A DNA stretch of 64,000 nucleotides, from the NCBI GenBank assembly GCA_958510875.1, contig OY294067.1, forward strand, positions 194,749,322 through 194,813,321, written 5' to 3'. The translations under genes and the position numbers were made by a program. The stretch is from Endomychus coccineus (Eukaryota; Arthropoda; Insecta; Coleoptera; Endomychidae). The notes under the pieces are model-generated. The model was not told the DNA's origin and did not search any database. It saw only the letters and a list, made by a program, of their open reading frames with translations. Shown here piece by piece: positions 55,071 through 64,000 of the stretch; position 1 is the stretch's first letter, and the number at the start of each line of letters is the position of its first letter.

Positions 55071-57842
55071 ACACGGATTGTGAGAAATGAACCTTAATTC
55101 ACGTTATAATTTATTAAATTGATTAGTTATTAGTAATAGAAATGAAATGCAAAACATAGAATAGGTAATTCATAAAATAATCATAGTTATTTGTAAATCA
55201 TGGAACAGTATCTTAGGTATTTAATTGGCTAGATTCAATCCATTTCAAATACATCAATTTGATAGTCATACATTACTCTTTCACACACAACCGATCCAAT
55301 GTTTTCTGCAGTTTTAATTGGATTTTAAAACACGAAATAGCTGCAAACGTATTTCATTAATCAAAGTAGTCTATTCTTTTCTGGAAGTAATAATAATAAT
55401 ATATAGTAGAAGTAAAAGAACTGACTGTTTCTTTTTTTTTTCTTGTGAAGTTCCTATTGAGGGTGTTTTCAGTGGTTTATTGTTTACTAGAACTCAAAGT
55501 ATCCTTAAGTTCAGTGGAATGTAATTTGTAGCCTATTGATGAAAAAAAAGATGATTGTGTTATTTAAATTGTAGCAATAGGAACAACGTCAGAATTGAGA
55601 GAAGCTTACAATACTCTTCGCCAGTAATTATGTCGTTGGGTATTTGTTAGAGGAGACACTCAAATTTAATCTAGAGGCTAACGATAAAAATTAAAGTACA
55701 AAACTAGGATCACGTTTTATGTATATTGTGGGATATTACAACTCTGATTACGGTTGTGTAAATTTTCTGTTGAGTGAGAGAGGTGGGATGACTCAAAATT
55801 TATAAGTTCGTTCAATTTACATCATACGGGTACGGAGTGTTAGATATACAAATTTTGTCTAGAAAATGTTAAATTCACATTAAGGTAATTACTGAAATCA
55901 GTTGTGCCGCTAATCAAATCAAAAAGATACGTCTTTTCAAATAATTTATTCTTTTGCCTTCTGCACATTATTATTTTTGCCGTTTTGGGAACCTAGTCAA
56001 AGTTGGCCAAATATGATCTCAGAATTTTTCAGTTTCTCTTGGGCGCGATACCTGGAGAATATATATATTTCTGTCCGTGAACCATAGTAAATTCTTTCTT
56101 TTAATCCAATCCAGTGCTTAAAAACGTAATTTTTGACTACATCCCGTAGTCATCGATTGGACACCACGATCGGGGGGTTTTAATAGCAAATTAATGATCA
56201 AAGAGTGAAAGAGTGCGTTAAGGCCGTGGATTTTGTTGGTAACCACTTCTGATTCTCCGGAAATCTCCTGGTAAGTGTTGAGCCCCAATTTATGCTAGTA
56301 ACTCGCTCATAATTCTAGTTTCCAAACCCCGTATACAGTTTGAGTGACCGAAAACTCTAAGAAAGAGCTCGTCTGACCAATCTAGAAATAGTTCGCCCTT
56401 GGAGGGCATTTTTAGACTAATCATTGTGTACTTTTGAGATAATAACGGCCCCCATAAAACCGGGCACAATTAGACATTATGAATATTAAGGTGTACTTGA
56501 AGTTATAAATTGATTTCTCCCCTGAATGAGTGCAGAGGGAGTGTAAAATGGATATCTAGAAGTAATTCAATCATAGAGATCTTATTGAGTGGCCTTTTTC
56601 TTGAAAACCATTTAAGTAAAACCTCGGGATTACGCTCCGGTCCCTAGAAGCGCGATGCTCCGTTTTTGAGGTTCGTGTTGCGTCGATGATTTCTGCGCAG
56701 TATTTATTTACGCGCAGTCTATAGAGAGGGCGGAGCGTCCGAGAAAGAGGGTCGATTATTATGATTATTTATCCGAGATTTTTCTTAAACGGTTGCATAC
56801 AAAAAACCATTGGCCTTATGGAGCTCAATACCTCTATTCTAAGATCTCTGTGAATCTAATTCATTGGTCATTTTTACATAGTATAAATTACCCTTGCAAG
56901 AGCGGGCGATTTATATTATTTTGTTGATTCAATATTGTCTTTTGTGAAGACACCAGCGACTTCATTCATATTAAGAGTGACTAAAATAGATTTGTGTCAT
57001 ATCTTAATTCGAATTGCGACAAGTTGACTCCTCAGGTCACTTGACTTATTCTTATCCATTACCCTTAAGGCCTATTGGTTGTTATTGACAACTACCCTCT
57101 GTCAAGTCTAATATTGGAAGTCTGTTAAGCGGCTTGAGCTAAATCACTAAGCTGTACATATCTAAATTGACCCAGCTTCACTATTGTGTAATGTTCTACA
57201 TTGCCGTTTTATTTTTAATTCTACAACATGTTATATAAATTGTTATTTGTTGCTCAGTACCTCAATATACTCCTTAAATTGTTTATTGTTATTATTTTAA
57301 ATACTACCCCACAATGATGATCTGGAAGAAGAAATGATATAGTACCTATATCATTACAGTCAGTTCAGAGACCTTTGCAACTAGTAATTCTGTTACAACT
57401 AAAATATACGACAAAGCGACCCGCTACAACTTAACTTGCGTTACACACATATTTAGACCTTGGGTACTTATAGCTTCGCTCCCTGGACTATACTCTCAAC
57501 CTACCCTTCCTATAGAATAGAGGGGTATTCCAATTAAACAAAAGCTGGTGACAGCTATAGAACTACCCTCTTCCTATCAACCACCTTACTAGTACATAGG
57601 TCAGCTTTAGTGATATTGTAGGGACACCCCTCATGGTGCTGGGCTCCTGATTGCTTGGTGAATATAAGTGCAAAAGTAACTTATCGTCTACAAGTTATCA
57701 TGTGTACATCCAGATTGATTCGTTTGAATAATTCAACCCAGTAGATGTGCTATGAGAGTTCCCTACCAAAATTGACCTTTTTTGCATGTAAATTCCCATA
57801 AGGAAATCCAAGGTTCACCTCTACTGAAATGAATTTTTTTTT
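55071..57842. other. Long stretch without recognised genes
   Basis: From about 56040 it is richer in GC with words reminiscent of LTR or non-coding RNA sequence (for example around 56600-56760), but I found no second copy in the window, no ORF above 70 codons with motifs and no clear boundary. It could be an unrecognised solo LTR or host non-coding DNA. Confidence 0.35.
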
Positions 57843-57912
57843 CTACACGCCGGATTCGAACCGGGGAAATAAATTCCAAAGTCGGCGCCTTAACCGCTCA
57901 GCTATGGAGAAC
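57843..57912 (-). tRNA. tRNA-like sequence with Pol III A and B boxes
   Basis: On the - strand: A box TAGCTGAGCGG, then TTAAGGCGCC, an eroded anticodon arm around GACTTTGGA, and B box GGTTCGAATCC. The D arm (GAGCGGTTAAGGCG) is of tRNA-Ser/Leu style. The acceptor and anticodon stems do not close properly, so this is a tRNA relic or a SINE head, not a working tRNA. Confidence 0.3.
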
Positions 57913-58378
57913 TTGAGAACAAGTGATTTTAATGTTGTAGATATAACCGCGGGGTATCCGGCCCGAGTGATAAGTGTGAGTATATTGCGGTCTATGTGGC
58001 GATATGCATCCGGTGTTTGTAATTAGTGTTATCGGGTAGATAAAGTTATCTGTGATTGCGAGTTTCAATGTATATACAGGATGTTTGTAAAGAGTGTGTT
58101 ATGGGGTATATACAGGAAGTTTGTAAGAGATGTCATTCACGTGGTTATTGAAGGAGGTGTCATGGCGTCTGTCACGTGAACTGTCATGGTGGCTGTGTCG
58201 ATATGCATACGTTGTGGGTGATTTGACATATTTTAAGCCTGATAAAGGAATTAATAGGTGTTTTGTGAAAAAATGGATATACAGGCTGCTTGTACATGAC
58301 GTCAGACACCGCGTGGTTTAAAGAGTTATAATGGTGTCCGTCACGTAGGTCCAAATAAGAGAACTCCACGAGTAGTGT
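57913..58378. other. Short imperfect repeats, no gene
   Basis: ATACAGG followed by YTTGTA-type words recurs near 58073, 58109 and 58272, and CGATATGCAT occurs near 58000 and 58200. Local diverged duplication. No coding content. Confidence 0.4.
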
Positions 58379-60388
58379 TGTAATATCAGTATTATGACGT
58401 GTTCCTTGTGACTTTTCGGTAAACTGCTTACTGCGGTAAACTTCAAATCCTCGGGCGCCAGATTTTTCTAAAGATTTACTCCTTTTTGAGGACTTCTGCT
58501 AGGATCCTCACCACAAGGCTTGTCACTATGCTATCTATAGATAGCCTTGTCCCTAGGGTAGCTACAGTGAAGTAAAACCAGGGCCCATTGGGCAGAAAAC
58601 AGTATCAAAATTGTAGGCTTCAATTACAATTGATACCTGGTTAAAATTTAGCTCTTTTAAATATCAAGCAGAAATAAGAGAATAAAACGGGGAATTCCAA
58701 ATATCAAAATATATAATAATAATAAATAAGTACACTTTCAGAATAATAAATAAATGCAATTGAACGGTAAATTACACAAAAATCCACCCGGGTGGAAAAT
58801 GTAATGAAGCTCAAGCGGTATAAGAAAACGGTTACAACATTTCTATTTGTACGATATGTTCGGTATTTAAATTCAATTCAACGGTACGGAATCGATTGAT
58901 AAATGATTTACATTCATCAATTTACGGAAACACACAAATCAAGCAGGTCCTAGAGTAATAAGCGGTGTACGATAATCATTCAGATAGCATTATTACTTGA
59001 AATGTTCATAACACACTACGATAGATTGAACGGTTAAAATGCGGTCGGATCGGAAAATATTGACTTGCACTAGGTTTACGATTGTATGATATCACATTTT
59101 ACGGTATATTCGGATAATTACTCTGATTGAGTTTATTCTGTCACATAACCCACCCTTGTACTAGCTATCAATGGAGTTCCCGGTAATTGTATGACAGTGT
59201 TAGATTTCATACACTTTACAGATTCAGAATCTAGACAATTAGGGCTTAAACTTCCGGTATGTCACAGCGTGCACAAACCCTAACTATCGTATCTGCAATA
59301 ACCCCTACACCCACGGCTGGGGCTTCTCATGCGGATAAGTGGTAATTACGATTATCAATCACACAACCACTCCAGCTTATACTTCCGGTATGTCACAGTG
59401 TGCACAAGCCGTTGGCGGTTTGGTCGTCTAGGATATACTTATACTTCCGGTATGTCACAGTGTGCACAAATATACCAAAGACGACCCTTTCGTTCAAACA
59501 TACACACTCTGTACACACCATACAATTACTTGAATATTTCAATTAACATGCTGCTCCAAATCGTGCGCGGTCCGACCTATGACGGGATAAACTCAATATA
59601 ACAATACAAATTACTGAAAGCTACGGAACTCAGATATCGTACAAACGTTACCAATCATAAACTACGGAAATCAATATATCGTAATGCCCAAAAATATAAA
59701 TTATGAAGCTATCATTTACCTTATGTAAAAATTCACTAAACGGAACACTACTGTTAATTCAAATTTTAAATCTGACTTGAACTCGGATAATAATTCATTC
59801 ACTTTGATTCTAATATGATAATCACACTTTAACGGTACTGATTGATAATCAAAATCACAAAGGAGAGCGATATTTTGCCTGTCACTGCTTTTATATGTTT
59901 TTCGAGGTTCTGGTCAAGACCGCACCACCAATTCCTTATTTTGTGCCGAGGCTTTTTATTTATGTCCCGAACAATGCTTGAAAATGACGCTACTTTTTAG
60001 ATCTCAAATTCGCGCTCATGATATCACAGTAGTTCCTCTCGGCGCAGTAAACAAATGTTATCGGAGTTTTTTTTAGTTGTTCGCCCTTTTTATACATAAG
60101 GCTGTTCAAATTTTGCTGCGTTAACTTACCATATCCCCGTTTTTTACAACATAAGTTAATCGGAATGAATGCAATTTTCAAGCGGGCATGAATTCAATTC
60201 ATTTATTTGAATAATTGCACTTATTCAGAATTACGGAGATTTAGAAAAGTGACAATCACGGAATATACATTCGGAGCTCACGCACATCTGTTGAAATAAT
60301 GAACTGTTCAACCGGAATTTACGTGTAATATTCGTATTTACTGCCTGATCCAAAATAAAAGATATTTCAAAATTTAAGCTTCGTTACA
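58379..60388 (-). repeat. 3' LTR of the right-edge gypsy element (~2.0 kb)
   Basis: In element orientation (- strand) it starts TGTAACGAAGC directly after a polypurine tract and ends ATATTACA. The outer bases TGTAA...TTACA are inverted as expected for LTRs. It is studded with ACGGT/CGGTA words shared with the internal region. The 5' LTR would be beyond the window, so length and lower end rest on the TGTAA/TTACA match only. Confidence 0.6.
59250..59469. promoter_or_regulatory. Three copies of a 27 bp motif within the LTR
   Basis: A motif beginning ACTTCCGGTATG and ending GTGCACAA occurs at about 59251-59277, 59381-59407 and 59443-59469, with one base changed in the first copy (CAGCG for CAGTG). 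Spacing is uneven (130 and 62 bp). Repeated exact motifs in an LTR suggest transcription-factor sites. The factor is unknown. Confidence 0.6.
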
Positions 60389-60400
60389 TCCCCCCCCCCC
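60389..60400 (-). other. Polypurine tract of the gypsy element
   Basis: On the - strand a run of 11 G followed by A lies immediately before TGTAACGAAGC of the 3' LTR, the position where plus-strand DNA synthesis is primed. Confidence 0.75.
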
Positions 60401-60564
60401 TAAGTTCGGTTAAAAATGGAAGAATATGATTCTTTCATATTTCAATAATTCTCATTTGAGAATTCATACGAAAAAAAAATCTACTACAAAGGTAAGATAC
60501 CCTAACCTGACGTTAAAATTTCTATTTCTTCCATCGGGAACTTCGTGGAATAACAATATCTTAC

Positions 60565-61024
60565 TTGGGACATGAAATGAAAATTCTTCTGCGGAATGGA
60601 AAACTGCACTTTTTCTTCGGAACGGGAAACTTGAAACTTCTTCTTCGGAACGGGAAACTGAAACTCCTTCAAAACGGAAAGCTTGACATCTTCTTCGGAA
60701 CGGACAAACTTGAAACTTCTTCAGAAGGGAAACTTGAAGATTTCTTTGGAATGGCAAACTCAAAACATCTTTTTCGGAACGGAAACACAAAAAAAACTTC
60801 TTCTTCAAAACGGAAAAACTTGACTTCTTCCTCAGAACGGAAAACTTAAAATCTCTTCGGATCGGAAAACTTCTCCTTCAGAATGGAAGACTGACTTCTT
60901 CTTCGGGTCGGAAAACTTGAAACTTCTTCTGCACGAAAAACAAAACCTTTCCTTCAGAACGGAAACTGAAACTTATTCTTCTTCGGAACGGAACTTCTTC
61001 TTCGGAACGGACAACTTAAAACTT
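60565..61024. repeat. Minisatellite, unit about 27-30 bp
   Basis: Some 15 or more variant units of TTCTTCGGAACGG followed by GAAACTTGAAAC. On the - strand the frame can read variants of PFRRRxSSF. It lies between the zinc-knuckle ORF and the polypurine tract. ORFs on both strands here are readings of the repeat. Confidence 0.8.
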
Positions 61025-61025
61025 C

Positions 61026-61679
61026 TTACCAGTGATTTCGCTGACATGGGCACGTTCGGCAGCGTATGCACTGTGATCTCGGTGGTACTACAATGGCTGG
61101 TTTATAGCCGGTTATGCATTTTCCTCTTGCCACATCGGAGGGAGTCGGTAACTGCGGTCCAGGCCTTTTCTGGTTTTCGTTTCGGATCTTCTTCGAGGAT
61201 GGAGTGTTCGGACAACCACATTGTTTCGACATTACGCCTACCTTCCCGCAACGTGAGCAAAATAGACGCGCTGTCCAGCTGCAGCTTTCTCTCCGGTGTC
61301 CTGGATAGCCACATCGCCAACATAATTCCCATAACTGGACGGGTAGGTAGATCGATTCCAGGTGCATCTGGGTCGTCGGAGTAGCTGGGGTTTTCATAGC
61401 TTGTACTTGCTCGGACTCTACCTCTTCCGGTTTCGGCGGAGATGATGAGGCATCCAACATGGTTGTTTTCGGTTGGGTATCCAGATGTTCCGGTGTGGTC
61501 GGTGAGGATTGGATTTCCAAAGGATCTGGAATTGGTGCGGATTCTATGGAAAGGACTGACATACTCCGGAGACACTCAAACGACGGATCCACCATATTTT
61601 GCAGTGCTTCGTCTAGCACTATCTCAATAGAATCGGACGGTTCATACGACATATTATTACCCTGTGAACATTGAATCAT
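61026..61679 (-). CDS. Zinc-knuckle ORF downstream of pol (gag-like ORF3)
   Basis: 217 aa with Met at 61677-61679 (a second Met, MSYEPSD, is nine codons on). The N-terminal half is acidic and Ser/Pro/Thr-rich. C120-W-R-C-GYPGH-RRES-C133 is a perfect CX2CX4HX4C knuckle. C141-SRC-...-C154 is a second knuckle whose His is replaced by Val. The basic, Pro-rich tail has further Cys residues. Paired knuckles of this kind normally end Gag, before pol, but here the ORF begins 66 nt after the pol stop. It probably binds nucleic acid. It is intact while pol is broken. Confidence 0.7.
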   Translation of the reverse strand: MIQCSQGNNMSYEPSDSIEIVLDEALQNMVDPSFECLRSMSVLSIESAPIPDPLEIQSSPTTPEHLDTQPKTTMLDASSSPPKPEEVESEQVQAMKTPATPTTQMHLESIYLPVQLWELCWRCGYPGHRRESCSWTARLFCSRCGKVGVMSKQCGCPNTPSSKKIRNENQKRPGPQLPTPSDVARGKCITGYKPAIVVPPRSQCIRCRTCPCQRNHW

Positions 61680-61745
61680 ACTAAGTAACTATACTACTGA
61701 TATTTTGTCCATCGGTATCTATATTTTTCGGTACCTCGATTCATT

Positions 61746-63992
61746 TCAACTTTCCGGAACATTATACGGCTTCAGATCTTTGATAGGAACTCGTTTCACT
61801 TGCTTGCCATCCTCGCCTTCCAGGTCGTAAATGACCGGAGAAATTACTTTAATAACGGTAAACGGACCGGTATATTTCGGAGCCAATTTAGCGGAAGAAT
61901 GTCGGACACTAGAAGACAGATGATGCTCTACCTTCATTACTTTATCACCCACGTGATAACGCCAATCTCGACGACGGTGACTGTTATAACGGATTTGATG
62001 GGTAAAAGCACGGGATAACTGGATACGGACCAGTTGGAAAGTTTCGCGTAATTTGTCTAATCTAGTTCTGTGTTCTAACATCTGTTCACGATTCGGATCG
62101 GTCGGAATATTTTCCTCGGTCTCCACCGGAGCGGTAAAGGAACGGACTATTGAATTCGGTACTTCAAGTTCTCGGCCAAAATTTAAAAAGGCAGGTGAAA
62201 ATCCGATGGATTCATGTGGGGTGGAATTTAGGGCGAATAGGAAATCGGGTAGAATGTTATCCCATTTACGGTGGTCTCCATTGCAAAATTGTGCAATCAT
62301 GGTTTTCAAGGTCCGGTTTGTCCTCTCCACGGGATTGCATTGTGGAGTATATGTAGGAGTGAGGCGGTGCTTAATTCCAAACTCCTTCAGGAGCGTCTTG
62401 AAAATTTTACTTTCATACTGCGTCCCAAAACGAGTTATGATCTCTTCGTAGAAGACTTGAGTTACAGCCTGCGCGGTAGCTTTTCTCATCGGCTTGCACT
62501 GTACCCACTTCGTAAAACGGTCCTGCATGACAAGAATAAAATTGTTTCCCTTGGCGGATCTTGGTAACGGTCCTACCAAATCGGTGCTCACACATTTCCA
62601 AGGAAACTGATTTACGGTCGGCTGCATAAATCCAGGCTTCTGCTGTTGAGACACTTTGAATGCTTGGCACTGCGTACATTCACGCACGTACTTTGCTATA
62701 TCGCGAAACATCCCCGGCCAATAATACTTGTGGGATATTCGCGCAATCGTCTTGGCAATACCTAAATGTCCTGTTATGGTTTTCTTTCAGAACGTTCAAC
62801 CGGAGCGGTTTCGGAACACATAGCTTCCACGGATCTCTCATTTCCGGTTCGGACAAGTCATTCGAGTCCCACAAGTGGCGGTACAACCGATTATCTTTAA
62901 CACAATAATCCGGATACGCTTCTGGACTCTTTTCAACTTCGACTTTCTTTGAATTGTACCAGTTACAATTCACGATGTCATTCAGTACGAATAACTCTTG
63001 ATTGTCATCCATTCCTTCCTTGTTTGGTAACGGATCGCGTGACAGGGCGTCAGCCACACGATTCAACACTCCTTTACGATATTTTATCTCAAAATCGTAC
63101 TGTTGTAGGAAAATGCTCCAACGAGCCAATCTCCCACTCGGACTCTTAATCGAGTGCAGCCATTTCAATGACTAGTGGTCACTCAATACGGTAAATCTGT
63201 GTCCCTCTAAATATGGTCTCATTTTATCAATGCCCCACACAATAGCCAAACACTCTTTTTCGGTAACAGAGTAATTCTTTTCGGCGGCTGTTAATGTTCG
63301 GCTAGCGTAGGCAATGATTCGGTCAGCTCCCTCAATATTCTGGCTCAATGCCGCAGCAATTCCCACATCCGAAGCATCGGTTTGCAAAATAAACGGCCGG
63401 TTGAAATCTGGACAAGCCAACACGGGGGCACTGGTCAACAAATCTTTCAATTTGTTGCACGCGTCTTGCTGCTCCTCTCCCCAACTCCAACGTCGATGCT
63501 TCTTTAATAAGGCGGTCAACGGACTGATAATTTTCGAAAACGACGGTACCACGAAGCTATTCCTAAGAAACGACGGAGTGCCCTCACTGTAGACGGGCTT
63601 GGAATCTGCTGGATAGCTCCGATTTTCTCAGGGTCTGTATGAATACCCTCGGCGGTGACTACATGGCCTAAATACTTTATTGACGTGCGGCAGAACTGGC
63701 ATTTTTCCGGATTTATCTTCAGATTAGCTTTCCTTAATCGCCGGAAAACCTCTCTCAAATTCGTGAGATGTTCCTCGAACGTCTCTCCCAGAACAATAAT
63801 GTCGTCCAAGTAAGGAAAGGCGTGTGGATCCATATCTGGTCCGATAATGGTATCCATCAGCCTCTGAAACGTTGCCCGTGCGGAATGTAAACCAAAGGCC
63901 ATTACCTTCAGGTCAATACTAGTGATATATCTAGCACGCCGTAGTTTGTCCAAGATGGCACTTGTGTAAGGCAGTGGATATGCATCTTTCAC
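61746..63992 (-). pseudogene. Gypsy pol pseudogene: RT, RNase H, integrase (runs off right edge)
   Basis: RT: 'DAYPLPYTSAILDKL', 'FGLHSARATFQRLMD', 'FPYLDDIIVLG' (catalytic YLDD) and 'KYLGHVVTAEGI'. About 30 residues are missing between TSIDL and MAFGL. A frameshift falls near 63516-63552. RNase H: 'PFILQTDASDVGIAAALSQ', 'AEKNYSVTEKECLAIVWGI', then TAG at 63172-63174. After 'GVLNRVADALSRDPLP' and a frameshift near 62780 comes the integrase: 'YVRECTQCQAFK', D in 'VSTDLVGPLP', E in 'CNPVERTNRTLK', and a C-terminal GPY/F-type end 'KYTGPFTVIKVISP'. The second catalytic Asp segment (normally LISDNGTQ) is deleted: RFG runs straight into TQYES. The element is dead. Confidence 0.88.
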
Positions 63993-64000
63993 GGAGACTT

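Noticed and set aside
60464..60849. Arg/Phe-rich repeat proteins on either strand
   Set aside because: They are translations of the 27-30 bp minisatellite. Unit length varies and the frame is not maintained.

Overview
This window is AT-rich nuclear DNA of an insect. Two things support that: a mitochondrial pyruvate dehydrogenase phosphatase gene with close insect-type sequence, and insect-type transposons (long-TIR mariner, P element, Penelope, LINE, Ty3/gypsy, hAT). The insect order cannot be fixed from the sequence. I see no bacterial or viral genome, operon or CRISPR array.

Two host genes can be supported. The first is the pyruvate dehydrogenase phosphatase catalytic subunit (Pdp, PPM/PP2C family) on the + strand. 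It has five coding exons: 14551-14745, 35242-35380, 50147-50397, 50453-50669 and 52482-53176. All joins are GT/AG and in phase, and they give about 498 aa with a mitochondrial-type leader. Its introns 1 and 2 (20.5 and 14.8 kb) are packed with transposons. The second is a small two-exon gene on the - strand inside Pdp intron 1 (exons 20135-20173 and 18984-19580). It encodes a predicted secreted pro-protein with a signal peptide and an RTKR processing site.

Left part (1-14550), all repeats or relics: a palindromic foldback unit with a ~163 bp satellite core (1-1087); a decayed Penelope relic (about 1540-2476); a nearly perfect DD41D mariner with ~490 bp TIRs and an open transposase (2891-5063); an inverted-repeat pair (5235-5357 / 6636-6772); a tRNA-like sequence (6994-7065); a MITE (7417-7608); a truncated LINE (8645-10385); and a dead P element (10399-13901).

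Pdp intron 1: a LINE scrap, a Penelope copy with a 12 bp target duplication (17028-18199), the nested secreted gene, Tc1 scraps, and a decayed Ty3/gypsy element (about 21590-27438). The gypsy has been invaded by a LINE fragment, a 55 bp-TIR element and a tRNA-Lys SINE. A near-full-length LINE (27439-about 32290) sits at its 3' LTR, followed by a Tc1 relic and an ISL2EU-like relic.

Pdp intron 2: a (TA)39 tract, a second LINE relic (36154-38960), a much more complete Penelope element (39224-41949) with inverted pLTRs and hammerhead-like motifs, mariner, LINE and hAT fragments, and an unidentified coding relic (46022-46441).

Right part (53177-64000): another Penelope relic, a long stretch with no recognised gene, and a Ty3/gypsy element on the - strand. 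Its ~2.0 kb LTR (58379-60388), polypurine tract, minisatellite, zinc-knuckle ORF and pol run off the right edge. Pol has lost parts of RT and integrase. The zinc-knuckle ORF lies downstream of integrase, which is unusual.
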